Below, in pieces: positions 18,704 to 27,811 of a DNA stretch of 64,000 bases. The notes beneath the pieces were generated by a model. That model made no database searches, was not told the origin of the DNA, and saw only the letters and a program-made list of their open reading frames with translations. Both the position numbers and the translations under genes were made by a program. The DNA comes from Bacteroidia bacterium (GTDB lineage Bacteria > Bacteroidota > Bacteroidia > B-17B0 > Aurantibacillaceae), in NCBI GenBank assembly GCA_026414605.1, contig JAOAIP010000041.1, forward strand, positions 62,001-126,000. The letters run 5' to 3'. How positions within the stretch are numbered: the first letter of the stretch is position 1; every line of letters starts with the position of its first letter.

Positions 18704-19161
18704 TTTTTGGACTCTTTAATTTTTGTGGCTTTTTCTGTGCCACTAAATTCAAATTGCTTCTTGAGTTTGTCGTTTTTTAAGATTTTGATATCTCCTTGTA
18801 TATTTTCATTTTCAATCTTACACATCACAAATGTTTCTTCTTTATCTTCATTTTTATACAATGCTTTCACTTCAAAATAACGAATATTGGCTTCTGTTAC
18901 AGAATCTATGTAAGTCGTGTCTTTTTGGATACTGTAATTTATCCAACTGATATTAAACTTATCATTTAAAAATTTACTAAACACTTTTCCGTCTTTAAAT
19001 TCTAATTCATCTGCAATACTTTTGTTTGATGGTGCACCATTTTTAATTTCCATTACATTTGTAATAAAAACTCGCTTGTGCAAAGGGTCTTTTTCTTTAT
19101 CCTTAAAAACAGCATAGATGCTTAATAAAACAAGCCCACTTACAATAACAATATTTTTCAT
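18700..19161 (-). CDS. Small membrane-anchored or exported protein, unknown function
   Basis: 153 aa with one N-terminal hydrophobic segment ([19 protein letters not shown]) followed by a Lys/Glu-rich soluble domain with one cysteine ([10 protein letters not shown]). I recognise no family. It overlaps the msrA start by 4 bp in one operon, so a role in envelope protein maintenance is conceivable but unproven. The promoter region is shared with the divergent rarA gene. Confidence 0.65.
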   Translation of the reverse strand: MKNIVIVSGLVLLSIYAVFKDKEKDPLHKRVFITNVMEIKNGAPSNKSIADELEFKDGKVFSKFLNDKFNISWINYSIQKDTTYIDSVTEANIRYFEVKALYKNEDKEETFVMCKIENENIQGDIKILKNDKLKKQFEFSGTEKATKIKESKK

Positions 19162-19171
19162 ATAACTTTTG

Positions 19172-19196
19172 GGCTTAAATGTAGTAAATTTAAGCC
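19172..19196. promoter_or_regulatory. Inverted repeat between divergent genes, overlapping both putative -7 elements
   Basis: GGCTTAAAT (19172-19180) and ATTTAAGCC (19188-19196) form a perfect 9-bp dyad with a 7-base spacer. Each arm contains a TAnnTTTA sequence facing outward, one base from the -7 consensus, toward 19161 (minus) and rarA at 19213 (plus). It could be an operator or simply the symmetric pair of promoters. Confidence 0.45.
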
Positions 19197-19212
19197 GATA
19201 TACACAAAACCT

Positions 19213-20439
19213 ATGCCACCATTAGCAGAAAGAATGCGTCCCAAAAAATGGGAAGAAATCATAGGTCAAAACCATCTTGTTGGAGAATCGGGTATTTTGA
19301 CAAAATTTATTCAACAATCATTTATTCCATCAATGATATTGTGGGGTCCGCCAGGTGTAGGTAAAACAACCATTGCCAGTTTATTAGCAGAAAAATTACA
19401 GCGTCCTTTTTTTATCCTTTCTGCTGTAAATGCTGGTGTCAAAGAAGTACGTGAAGTTTTAGAAAAATCTCAAAAAAATTTATTTACACTCAAAACCACG
19501 CCCATTTTATTTATTGATGAAATACATCGTTTTAATAAATCACAACAAGATGCTTTGTTAGCCGCTGTTGAAAAAGGAATTATTACACTCATAGGTGCAA
19601 CTACCGAAAATCCCTCCTTTGAAGTAGTTCCTGCCTTGCTTTCAAGAATGCAAGTGTTTGTTTTACATCCCTTAAATAAGCAAGAAATGCTGATGATTCT
19701 TCAAAAAGCCATTAAAGAAGATGTTTTTTTATCTCAAAAAAAGATCACACTTCATCAAACAGATGCTTTGTTAGCACACAGCGGTGGAGATGCGAGAAAA
19801 TTACTCAATGCTTTAGAAAGCATTGTCCAACAAAACCCATCAGATGAAATTATTATTACAGATGATTTAGTAAAAAACACACTTCAAAAATCAATACTGT
19901 ACGACAAAAACGCAGAACAACATTACGATGTAATATCTGCATTTATTAAGTCAATACGTGGGTCAGATATTAATGCATCGTTGTATTGGTTGGCTGTAAT
20001 GATTAAAGGTGGTGAAGATCCTGTATTTATTGCCCGAAGATTAATCATCTTAGCCGCAGAAGATATTGGACTGGCCAATCCTAATGCGTTGTTGTTAGCC
20101 AATGCGTGTTTTGATGCTGTGCATAAAATAGGAATGCCTGAAGCAAGAATTGTTTTAGCCGAAACCACCATTTATTTGGCTCAATCACCAAAAAGTAATT
20201 CTGCATATCTTGCTATTGACAAAGCATTAGAATTTATTGATAAGCACGGAAATCACCCTGTTCCTCTACATTTACGAAACGCTCCTACACAACTTATGAA
20301 AGAATTAAACTACAGTATAGGATACAAATATCCCCACGACTATCCTCAACATTCTGTAGAACAACAATATCTTCCGGATGATTTAAAGGACATTCAATTT
20401 TTCACCCCTTCTGATAATGATAAAATCAATAAAAGATAA
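19213..20439 (+). CDS. rarA: Replication-associated recombination protein A (RarA/MgsA) AAA+ ATPase
   Basis: 408 aa. RarA acts at stalled replication forks. Seen: the N-terminal PLAERMRPKKWEEIIGQ, Walker A GPPGVGKTT, Walker B ILFIDEIHRFNKSQQDALL, sensor GATTENPSFEV, and the C-terminal MgsA tetramerisation region with KGGEDPVFIARRLIILAAED and YKYPHDY. The ATG at 19213 gives the usual N-terminus MPPLAERMRP. It diverges from the msrA operon. Confidence 0.94.
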   Translation: MPPLAERMRPKKWEEIIGQNHLVGESGILTKFIQQSFIPSMILWGPPGVGKTTIASLLAEKLQRPFFILSAVNAGVKEVREVLEKSQKNLFTLKTTPILFIDEIHRFNKSQQDALLAAVEKGIITLIGATTENPSFEVVPALLSRMQVFVLHPLNKQEMLMILQKAIKEDVFLSQKKITLHQTDALLAHSGGDARKLLNALESIVQQNPSDEIIITDDLVKNTLQKSILYDKNAEQHYDVISAFIKSIRGSDINASLYWLAVMIKGGEDPVFIARRLIILAAEDIGLANPNALLLANACFDAVHKIGMPEARIVLAETTIYLAQSPKSNSAYLAIDKALEFIDKHGNHPVPLHLRNAPTQLMKELNYSIGYKYPHDYPQHSVEQQYLPDDLKDIQFFTPSDNDKINKR

Positions 20440-20520
20440 ATTTAAAAACTATGAACTTAAACTATTTTTGCTTACTCTGACCATTTGTAACTACACCCAA
20501 AAGCCCTATAATAAAATAAT

Positions 20521-20528
20521 TATATTTG
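20521..20528 (+). promoter_or_regulatory. -7 promoter element (TATATTTG) of porT
   Basis: Exact TAnnTTTG match 19 bp before ATG 20548. Confidence 0.55.
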
Positions 20529-20547
20529 CCGTTTTTATTGAATACTT

Positions 20548-21315
20548 ATGATTGCTAAAAAAATAATTTTATTCTTTATTGCACTACTCGGATTTGAATT
20601 GTTGTATTCACAACACAATGAAGGGGCGGGGCAAAATTTGCCCAACTTCTATCAAAATCGTTTACATTTTGGTTTTACAATTGCATTAAACTCAACCGAC
20701 TTTCGCATTCACACAAAGCCCATTGCTCAATTACCAGACACAATTATAGATACCGTTCGTTATTCAATGAAAAATATCTATCATCGGGCTGCTCCTGGCT
20801 TTGCATTAGGAATTGTAAGCGATTTTCGCTTGCACGACTACGTACGATTACGCTTTACTCCCAACATCAGTTTTGCATCAAGAAGTTTAGAATATTATTT
20901 GTATAACAAAAACGGTGATAGTTCATTAGTGTTTACAAAAAGTGTAGAATCCACTTTTTTAATTTTTCCATTAGAACTTAAAATTCAATCCAAACGGGCT
21001 TTTAATTTTAGTGCTTATGTAATAGGTGGTGGCGGTTATGCTATGGATTTAGCAGGAAACAAAAAATCACAAGGCACATCAGGAAGTGGAAATGTTTTAG
21101 ATAATAGTGTTGTAAAATTATACCGAGACGATTATTTTTATAGCGGTGGCGGTGGCGTTGATTTTTATTTAAAATATTTCAAATTTGGATTAGAAATAAA
21201 AATTTTAGCAGGAACAAGAAATTTGCTTTATCAAAGAAACAATATCTTTTCTCAAAAAAGTATAGACAAAGTGAATTCCCGAATGGTGGTCTTTACCCTC
21301 ACATTTGAAGGTTAG
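20548..21315 (+). CDS. porT: PorT family outer-membrane protein, type IX secretion
   Basis: 255 aa. The signal peptide (MIAKKIILFFIALLGFELL, cleavage near YSQ) is followed by NLPNFYQNRLHFGFTIALNS, the characteristic beginning of PorT proteins, and by alternating aromatic/hydrophobic strands of an eight-stranded-type barrel. PorT is required for type IX secretion in Porphyromonas and relatives. It converges tail to tail with the PorG-like gene and their stop codons overlap (21312-21315). Confidence 0.8.
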   Translation: MIAKKIILFFIALLGFELLYSQHNEGAGQNLPNFYQNRLHFGFTIALNSTDFRIHTKPIAQLPDTIIDTVRYSMKNIYHRAAPGFALGIVSDFRLHDYVRLRFTPNISFASRSLEYYLYNKNGDSSLVFTKSVESTFLIFPLELKIQSKRAFNFSAYVIGGGGYAMDLAGNKKSQGTSGSGNVLDNSVVKLYRDDYFYSGGGGVDFYLKYFKFGLEIKILAGTRNLLYQRNNIFSQKSIDKVNSRMVVFTLTFEG

Positions 21316-22268
21316 AACTTACTTCTTAAGCGACTTCTACCTCTTTTGTATTTAAACACATATCCACCTTTTAACTGCACACTAAAATACGAATCCTTTT
21401 GATTAGGATCACCTCTCTTAGCGGGTGTTCCATCTGCTGCGGGCTTTGAAAAGCCAGGGATGTTTCCCAAACTTGGGTCTGCCATTTCTGCGGACTTTGG
21501 TCCATAAGCAGCCGATAACTTTACAGGATCATAATAATTTGTACTCACATCATCAATATAATCTGTAAAGGTTTTTCTCCAATTAATTTCCAATCCTAAT
21601 GTCCATTGTTTTTTAATATACATATTAACACCTATTCCCATTGGAATACAAATAGAAAAATTGCTGTACTGCTTTGGTCCACCAGGAAGCCCTTGTCCTT
21701 CTGTATGTAATGGTTTTAGCGCTACCCAATTGCCTGATTTATCCAGACCTTTAGGATTGTAATAAAATCCACCTATACCTATGAATGCTATCCATTCTGT
21801 TTGTACTCCTTTCATTCTTCTGCTAAAGGTTTTCTTGATATTATATCGACTTGTTACTCTATTAGCAAAATAAGCAAACTCTATTCTTCCTGCTAATTCA
21901 AAGATATTAGATTTAAAATTCAAATTTCTCTCGTGGCGGAAAGTTTCATTAGTCAACTTGTCATCGCCCTTTACTATAAGCCAATTAAAAGTTCCTACTA
22001 CATTCAACCATTTTTGAAGTTTGTATTTATATCCAATACCCATTGCTGTTCTGGTAATCTGAAAATCATAATCTACAGGCGAATAATCTGTACCCACTTT
22101 ATCTAACCCTCCTAAATCACCTAAAAAACCAGATGCTCCCATTTGAATGAATACTTCTTTTCTTATTTTTTTCCAATCATTTGACCTAGCAAAGTTTTGT
22201 GCCGATAGTTTAAATATACTACCGATCATAAAAAGTGTAAAAGAATAAAGTATAAAAATTTTTTTCAT
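21312..22268 (-). CDS. DUF6089/PorG-like outer-membrane beta-barrel protein
   Basis: 318 aa from ATG 22268. A signal peptide (MKKIFILYSFTLFMIGSIF, cleavage near LSA) precedes EVFIQMGASGFLGDLGG, like the start of DUF6089 barrels, the family that includes PorG of the type IX secretion system. The body shows repeated barrel strands (GIGYKYKL, WIAFIGIGGFYYNP, SICIPMGIGVNMYI) and a basic C-terminus. The frame is open to ATG 22304, but that would overlap the -7 element at 22294-22301. Its position opposite porT supports a secretion or envelope role; assignment to PorG itself is uncertain. Confidence 0.72.
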   Translation of the reverse strand: MKKIFILYSFTLFMIGSIFKLSAQNFARSNDWKKIRKEVFIQMGASGFLGDLGGLDKVGTDYSPVDYDFQITRTAMGIGYKYKLQKWLNVVGTFNWLIVKGDDKLTNETFRHERNLNFKSNIFELAGRIEFAYFANRVTSRYNIKKTFSRRMKGVQTEWIAFIGIGGFYYNPKGLDKSGNWVALKPLHTEGQGLPGGPKQYSNFSICIPMGIGVNMYIKKQWTLGLEINWRKTFTDYIDDVSTNYYDPVKLSAAYGPKSAEMADPSLGNIPGFSKPAADGTPAKRGDPNQKDSYFSVQLKGGYVFKYKRGRSRLRSKF

Positions 22269-22293
22269 AAAAAATTCCCTTTGAAAATTTTGG

Positions 22294-22301
22294 CAAATAT
22301 A
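22294..22301 (-). promoter_or_regulatory. -7 promoter element (TATATTTG) of the PorG-like gene
   Basis: Exact TAnnTTTG match on the minus strand, 25 bp before ATG 22268. Confidence 0.5.
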
Positions 22302-22357
22302 CATTATTTTTTTTAGATCCTTGATATTAATTTTTTACAAAGTTTTGGTTACTAATT

Positions 22358-22410
22358 AGGGTTATATTTATCACAAAGAATACCTTGGTAAAAGTTGAAA
22401 GTTTATAAAA
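22358..22410 (+). repeat. Interspersed TAAAAAGT/TTGAAAGT repeat, left part (copy 1)
   Basis: GGGTTATATTTATCACAAAG followed by GGTAAAAGTTGAAAGT matches the left portion of the roughly 140-bp repeats at 27650 and 33069. Apart from this and the promoter-like site at 22587, I see nothing in 22305-22625. Confidence 0.5.
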
Positions 22411-22586
22411 AGAATTTTATATGAATAAGCAATTTAAGATTTTAGTAGCAAAAACCTTTACTTTCTTCATTCTACTAAATATTTATTCCTTTTTATGTTG
22501 AAATTTAAATGCTGAAATAATTTTTACTTTAATAAGAAAACATTCAAAGACCAATAATGTATAAAATTAAACTCATATTAAATATC

Positions 22587-22594
22587 TATATTCG
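22587..22594 (+). promoter_or_regulatory. Near-consensus -7 element (TATATTCG) of the OmpA-domain gene
   Basis: One mismatch to TAnnTTTG, 31 bp before ATG 22626. It lies inside the longest open frame (from 22557), which argues for the later start. Confidence 0.35.
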
Positions 22595-22625
22595 CCCAAA
22601 ATTTAATTGGCCAGCATCTTATTTA

Positions 22626-23744
22626 ATGTTAAGATTTAGTTACATAATTTTTATTTATACTTTTATCTCTTTTCAAACATTTCTTTTTGCTCAAGAATTA
22701 TTAACCAATAAAAACCTTGTGCCTAATGGAAGTTTTGAAAATTATAAAAAGAAAGGAAGTAGCATTAAACACGCCATTCCTTGGACTCAAATTGCCTCGG
22801 TAGATTTTTATCAAAAACCCATAGATAATGATACTACCAAAGATCGTGGTGCTATTGATGGAGAATGTTACATAGGATTGCGATTTCAAAAGCACTATAA
22901 AGAGTTTGCACAAGTAAAATTAGTAGAACCCCTCAAGTTTAAGCATTTGTATTACTTTGAAATGTGGGTAAGATCAGGGTTTTGGAGCAATGCAGTATTA
23001 AAGTCATTTGGTGTATTGTTTACAAAAACAGGATATAAAAATCAAAAAGATGTGGATAAAGCATTTATGATAGATACCATTAACGTAAAACAAGGACTAC
23101 ACAATAATTACAAGTGGTTTAAAATTAGTGGTTATTACAAATCTTATGGAGGAGAAAAATACTTAACAATTGGAAATTTTAGTGAAGTTATTAAAAAAGA
23201 CCTTTTACGATTAAATTTTTTCAAATATGGTTTTAGAGTATTTGGTTTTTTAGAGGCCTATTATTTTGTAGATAATGTAAAACTTATTCCTGTAAAAGAA
23301 CCCGAAGAACCAATAGAGGTAGAAATTGTAGGAAGTGTCTATGTTGAAAAATCCAATCATCAGCAAGACAGTATAAAATCTGTAAAAGAAACATTAAAAT
23401 CAGGAGATAAGATTGTATTGAAAAATATCTATTTTGATGAAGGAAAATCCTATTTATTACCCGATTCATATCAAGAATTAAATAAAGTAGCAAAGTATCT
23501 TAATCAACATCCCGAATGGGTTGTACAAATAAATGGTCATAGCGACAATACAGGTAGTAAGAGAAAAAATTTAAAACTCTCTGAAGAACGAGCCAAAGCC
23601 GTATTTACTTATTTAATTGAGAAAGGAGTGCAAAATAAAATGTATTTTAAGGGCTTTGGAGATTCAATGCCTATTGGAGACAACAACACATTAGAAGGGC
23701 GTATAAAAAACAGACGAGTAGAAATTGAAATACTAAAAAATTAG
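22626..23744 (+). CDS. OmpA-family protein with N-terminal jelly-roll-like domain
   Basis: 372 aa from ATG 22626. The signal peptide ends near LFAQ. Residues about 25-215 begin LVPNGSFENY, a pattern typical of carbohydrate-binding-like beta-sandwich domains of Bacteroidota. Residues about 260-372 form an OmpA C-terminal peptidoglycan-binding domain (NIYFDEGKSYLLPDS, QINGHSDNTGSKRKN, LSEERAKAVFTYL, NRRVEIEI). It should sit in the outer membrane or periplasm and bind the wall. The frame extends to 22557 but the shorter start gives a proper signal peptide. Confidence 0.88.
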   Translation: MLRFSYIIFIYTFISFQTFLFAQELLTNKNLVPNGSFENYKKKGSSIKHAIPWTQIASVDFYQKPIDNDTTKDRGAIDGECYIGLRFQKHYKEFAQVKLVEPLKFKHLYYFEMWVRSGFWSNAVLKSFGVLFTKTGYKNQKDVDKAFMIDTINVKQGLHNNYKWFKISGYYKSYGGEKYLTIGNFSEVIKKDLLRLNFFKYGFRVFGFLEAYYFVDNVKLIPVKEPEEPIEVEIVGSVYVEKSNHQQDSIKSVKETLKSGDKIVLKNIYFDEGKSYLLPDSYQELNKVAKYLNQHPEWVVQINGHSDNTGSKRKNLKLSEERAKAVFTYLIEKGVQNKMYFKGFGDSMPIGDNNTLEGRIKNRRVEIEILKN

Positions 23745-23793
23745 GAAATAAGGTATAATGGTTAATTGAATCAAACACTGCGAAATATGAATA

Positions 23794-23824
23794 GCCCTGA
23801 AAGGGCGAAATCATCTCGGAGATG
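23794..23824. repeat. Two-hairpin repeat
   Basis: GCCCTGAAAGGGC (23794-23806) and CATCTCGGAGATG (23812-23824) are adjacent perfect palindromic hairpins between the OmpA-domain gene and the MFS gene. The first resembles the first hairpin of the 13324 unit on the other strand. It might also aid transcription termination, although no T tract follows. Confidence 0.5.
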
Positions 23825-23935
23825 AAAGTTTAATAAACCGTTGATACAACACGGATTATATCAGATAATAAAAAATCCGTATTATCTGTGTGCTATTGAA
23901 TAAAATAAGACAAAAACTTACAATACATATCACAA

Positions 23936-25243
23936 ATGAAAATCAAGAATAACAAAAAAATCATACAGGGTTGGGTCTTTTATGATTGGGCAAATTCTGT
24001 ATTTCCATTAGTCATTACTTCTGCTATATTTCCTAATTTTTATGAATATGCCACTTCACATCGCAATGAAAATCAACAATTTACAGGCACTACTGTAGAA
24101 TTCTTAGGGCATTCATTTCAAAATACTACTGTGTATTCAATGGTTTATTCCTTTGCGTTATTGATTGTTGTGTTATTAGTTCCACTATTAAGTGGTGTAG
24201 CGGACTATCTTGGAAACAAGAAAAAATTTCTTCAGTTCTTTTGTTATTTAGGTGCATTATCCTGTATGCTTTTATATTTTTTTCATCCCCAACATCTTGA
24301 AATGAGTATGCTTCCTTTTATGACTGCTACCATTGGATATTGGGGAAGTTTAGTGTATTACAACTCTTATTTACCTGAAATTGCAGATGCAGAACATCAA
24401 GATAAAATTAGTGCCCAAGGATTTGCTTATGGTTATTTTGGAAGTTCTTTATTACTCATTCTTTGCTTAATTTTAATTCTCTCTTTCAAAGTGCCTGTAA
24501 AATACACTTTCTTATTAGTTGGATTATGGTGGATAGGATTTGCACAATTTACCTTTCTTCGATTGCCCAATATCGTAGGAGGAAAATCACATTCCACTAA
24601 AAACATAATTTTAAAAGGTTACAAAGAATTGTCTCAAACATTCAAAGAAGCAATGTTTATATCTTCCATCAAAAAGTTTTTATCTGCTTATTTTTTTTAC
24701 AATATGGGCGTTCAAACCGTAATGGTAATGGCAGTTTTATTTGCACGGCAAGAAATTCAATGGCCTTCTGAAAATTATAAAACGACAGCACTTATCATTA
24801 GTATTCTAATCATACAATTTTTAGGCATCGCAGGATCTTACTTTTTTTCCTATTTGTCCAAAAAATTAGGAAATATCATTGCCTTGATAATTGCTGTTAC
24901 AATTTGGATTGGAATATGTTTATACACTTATTATTTTGTTTACTATCCTGAACAATTTTATGTAGTAGCCGCTACTGTCGGTTTTGTAATGGGCGGAACC
25001 CAATCTCTTTCACGGTCTACTTATAGCAAATTACTTCCTGAAACACTTGACCACGCCAGTTATTTTAGTTTTTTTGATGTCCTCGAAAAAATCGGAATGA
25101 TTCTTGGAACACTTTCTTTTGGCTTAATTGGCGAATATTTTGGAGGATTAAGAAACTCTGTACCTATCCTGAGTGTCTTTTTTATTTTAGGTTTAATTTT
25201 ACTATTTTTGCTGATTAAAGAAAACAAGTATTTAAAGAAATGA
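23936..25243 (+). CDS. MFS transporter, UMF1/Atg22-like
   Basis: 435 aa with about 12 hydrophobic segments. The N-terminus IIQGWVFYDWANSVFPLVIT is the hallmark of the UMF1/Atg22-like branch of the major facilitator superfamily (vacuole effluxer-like), and VPLLSGVADYLGNKKKFL corresponds to the cytoplasmic loop 2-3 motif. Late in the protein GGTQSLSRSTYSKLLPE is also branch-typical. The substrate is unknown. Its stop overlaps the start of the hydroxylase-like gene by 4 bp, so both are one operon. Confidence 0.88.
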   Translation: MKIKNNKKIIQGWVFYDWANSVFPLVITSAIFPNFYEYATSHRNENQQFTGTTVEFLGHSFQNTTVYSMVYSFALLIVVLLVPLLSGVADYLGNKKKFLQFFCYLGALSCMLLYFFHPQHLEMSMLPFMTATIGYWGSLVYYNSYLPEIADAEHQDKISAQGFAYGYFGSSLLLILCLILILSFKVPVKYTFLLVGLWWIGFAQFTFLRLPNIVGGKSHSTKNIILKGYKELSQTFKEAMFISSIKKFLSAYFFYNMGVQTVMVMAVLFARQEIQWPSENYKTTALIISILIIQFLGIAGSYFFSYLSKKLGNIIALIIAVTIWIGICLYTYYFVYYPEQFYVVAATVGFVMGGTQSLSRSTYSKLLPETLDHASYFSFFDVLEKIGMILGTLSFGLIGEYFGGLRNSVPILSVFFILGLILLFLLIKENKYLKK

Positions 25244-26019
25244 CATTATCTACAAATAAAAATTCTCTTTGGTTTAGCATTTTATCAAAAGATGCTTATT
25301 ATTCATCTACTGAAGAAAATTTTATTAACCCCGAAAAATTTGATTGGACAAAAAATTCATCAGATATTGCAAATATCATTAAACAAGAATTATTGAATTA
25401 TATTAAAGAAAATAATTTAGAATCTTACTTTAACACCAAAATGTCTGATGATGTTAGAAAATGGAAAACCATTTCTCTAAAATGGTGGGGATTAGAATTT
25501 TATTCTCGTCAAAAGCACTTTCCTAATACCACCAAATTTATCAATAGCATTCCAAATTTAGTGTCTGCTTCTTGTAATTTATTAGAGCCCCATACCAAAA
25601 TTTATCCACATTGTGGAGATACTAATGGCATTTATCGTTGCCATTTAGGGCTTATTATTCCTGCTTCTTTGCCCGAATGTGGATTTAGGGTAGATACAGA
25701 ACAAAAATCTTGGGAAGAAGGCAAATGGCTGATATTTATTGATGCTAAAAATCACGAAGCGTGGAACGATTCTAACGAAAATCGTTTTATTTTTGTATTA
25801 GACATCATTAGAGAAGAATATAAAAGTAATAAAAATTTTATTAATACAGTAGTATTAACCGGTCTTTTTTTACAGAAAATAGCAGAAAAATTTCCAATCC
25901 TTTGCAAACTACAAAATTATCACTTCATCAAAAAAAGTTGCGTTTATTTCCTGTTGCCTTTTTGTTTTATTGCTATAAAGATTCGTAATTTATTAAGCAA
26001 ACTATCTTTGACAACTTGA
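25240..26019 (+). CDS. Aspartyl/asparaginyl beta-hydroxylase family protein
   Basis: 259 aa. Members are Fe(II)/2-oxoglutarate-dependent cupin-fold oxygenases. Seen: a proximal HCGDTNGIYRCHLGLIIP with the first metal-binding His and the conserved Arg, then DAKNHEAWNDSNENRFIFVLD with the second His and the 2-oxoglutarate-binding Arg. The C-terminal 60 residues contain a hydrophobic stretch (CVYFLLPFCFIAIKI) that may anchor it to the membrane. The ATG overlaps the MFS stop (ATGA), implying translational coupling. The substrate is unknown; bacterial members often modify lipids or peptides. Confidence 0.82.
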   Translation: MTLSTNKNSLWFSILSKDAYYSSTEENFINPEKFDWTKNSSDIANIIKQELLNYIKENNLESYFNTKMSDDVRKWKTISLKWWGLEFYSRQKHFPNTTKFINSIPNLVSASCNLLEPHTKIYPHCGDTNGIYRCHLGLIIPASLPECGFRVDTEQKSWEEGKWLIFIDAKNHEAWNDSNENRFIFVLDIIREEYKSNKNFINTVVLTGLFLQKIAEKFPILCKLQNYHFIKKSCVYFLLPFCFIAIKIRNLLSKLSLTT

Positions 26020-26107
26020 AAAACATTTCAAGATTTAATTTGCCGTCTAACCGTTTAACTCAAACAAAAAAGATATTCTTACATTCAGTATTCATTCTTA
26101 AAATATG

Positions 26108-26115
26108 TACATTTG
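26108..26115 (+). promoter_or_regulatory. -7 promoter element (TACATTTG) of pepP
   Basis: Exact TAnnTTTG match 15 bp before ATG 26131. A TTG at 26113 in the same frame overlaps the element and is therefore not the start. Confidence 0.55.
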
Positions 26116-26130
26116 CCAAAAATAAAATTT

Positions 26131-27426
26131 ATGCCAAGATATTCAAAAATTCCTAATCAACTATTCATTCAAAACAGAAATAATTTCAAAGAACACTTAA
26201 AGCCCAATTCAATTGCTATATTTTTTAGCAATGATATAATGCCTACTAATGCTGATGGGGCAATGGGATTTAAACAAAACTCAGATTTGTTTTACTTATC
26301 TGGTATTGACCAAGAAGAAAGTATTCTCGTAATTTTTCCTGATGCAAAAGATGAAAAACATAAAGAAATTTTATTTTTAAGAGAAACGAATGAAACTATT
26401 GCTATTTGGGAAGGAGAAAAACTCACCAAAGAACAAGCCACTGAAATTAGCGGCATTAAAACTATTTATTGGACACATCAATTTGAACAGATATTAAGAA
26501 CCTTAATGTATCAAGCAGAATATGTTTATCTAAACAGCAATGAACACTTAAGAAAATACATAGAAACCGAAACTGCCCAAGACCGATGGAATAAAAAAAT
26601 AATGCAGAATTATCCATTACACAAGTATGAAAGGGCAGCACCCATTTTGTTTAAATTAAGAACCATAAAACATTCTATTGAAATAGATCTCATTCAACAA
26701 GCGTGCAATATTACGGAAAAAGCATTTAGACGCATCTTGAAATTTGTTAAGCCCGGCGTTTGGGAATACGAAATAGAAGCCGAAATGCTTCACGAAACGA
26801 TTATCAATCGCAGCAAAGGTTTTGCTTATTCGCCCATTATTGCATCTGGACATAATGCTTGTGTACTTCACTATGTAGAAAATAACAAACAATGTCAAGA
26901 CGGCGAGGTTATTTTGATAGATGTAGGATCAGAATATGCTAACTATGCAAGCGATATGACTCGCTGTATTCCTGTAAATGGTAAATTTACAAAAAGACAA
27001 AAAGAAGTTTACAACAGCGTTTTATTTGTCCTAAAAGAAGCCACTAAATTACTTCGTCCAGGAATGACTTTTGAAAAATACAATGCAGAAGTAGGACGCC
27101 TAATGACCGAAGAATTATTAAAACTTAAACTACTCACCAAAGAAGATGTTCAAAAACAAACACCCGAAAAACCTGCTTACAAAAAATACTTTATGCACGG
27201 TACATCGCACTTTTTGGGCTTAGATGTACACGACGTTGGATTTTTTTATGAACCAATGCAAGCAGGAATGGTATTTACCTGCGAACCTGGTATTTATATT
27301 CCTGAAGAAAATTTAGGTATTCGTTTAGAAAACGACATTTTAATTACACAAAATGGACAAATCAATTTAATGCAAAACGTTCCAATAGAAGCCGAAGAAA
27401 TTGAAACATTGATGAATGAAAGGTAA
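26131..27426 (+). CDS. pepP: Xaa-Pro aminopeptidase (M24B)
   Basis: 431 aa from ATG 26131. Removes N-terminal residues preceding proline. The N-terminal AMP_N domain (QNSDLFYLSGIDQEES) is followed by the creatinase fold with all metal ligands of M24 enzymes: Asp in LIDVGSEYANYASDMTRC, His in MHGTSHFLGLDVHDVG, Glu in FTCEPGIYIPEE, and Glu in IRLENDILI. No signal peptide, so cytosolic. It is monocistronic. Confidence 0.94.
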   Translation: MPRYSKIPNQLFIQNRNNFKEHLKPNSIAIFFSNDIMPTNADGAMGFKQNSDLFYLSGIDQEESILVIFPDAKDEKHKEILFLRETNETIAIWEGEKLTKEQATEISGIKTIYWTHQFEQILRTLMYQAEYVYLNSNEHLRKYIETETAQDRWNKKIMQNYPLHKYERAAPILFKLRTIKHSIEIDLIQQACNITEKAFRRILKFVKPGVWEYEIEAEMLHETIINRSKGFAYSPIIASGHNACVLHYVENNKQCQDGEVILIDVGSEYANYASDMTRCIPVNGKFTKRQKEVYNSVLFVLKEATKLLRPGMTFEKYNAEVGRLMTEELLKLKLLTKEDVQKQTPEKPAYKKYFMHGTSHFLGLDVHDVGFFYEPMQAGMVFTCEPGIYIPEENLGIRLENDILITQNGQINLMQNVPIEAEEIETLMNER

Positions 27427-27649
27427 TGGAATATTACAAGTAATTATTTTTCTTACCCCTATATTTTAGTCTGTTTTAAATATTCCTATTGACTTAAATT
27501 TTAAATACAATTTGGTCTTAGTGAAAAAGTTTCAACCAATTAATATTTACTAAGTTACTAAACCTTTACCTTTTTCCTCTTTTTGTGTACTGTTTTTATC
27601 AAATTTTCTTAAAAACCCTTATTCCTGATAATTTTAAGGTTTACTATCT

Positions 27650-27788
27650 GGGTTATATTTTAAGGCAAAGAAATATTTAGTGAAAAGTATAAAGTTTGAA
27701 AGTAAAAGGAATATTTTTCAATATAATGATGTGGTGTTTTAATACTTTTTACTTTGAACTTTCAAATAATTATTGTGTTAAGTTTGAA
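27650..27788 (+). repeat. Interspersed imperfect-palindrome repeat, full copy (copy 2)
   Basis: This roughly 140-bp segment aligns along its length with 33069-33217. Both contain TTGAAAGTAAAAGGA, then an AT-rich centre with AATATAAT, then TTTTAATACTTTTTACTTT, CTTTCAA and TTAAGTTTGAA. The left and right arms are imperfect inverted repeats, so the unit can fold as a hairpin. It fills most of the gap between pepP and the next gene; the rest of 27427-27811 shows nothing. Confidence 0.65.
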
Positions 27789-27811
27789 ATGTTTATTTAG
27801 TATTTTAAAAT

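Noticed and set aside
25602-25610. DnaA box TTATCCACA
   Set aside because: Single exact match inside the Asp/Asn hydroxylase gene encoding the conserved metal-binding region; no cluster.
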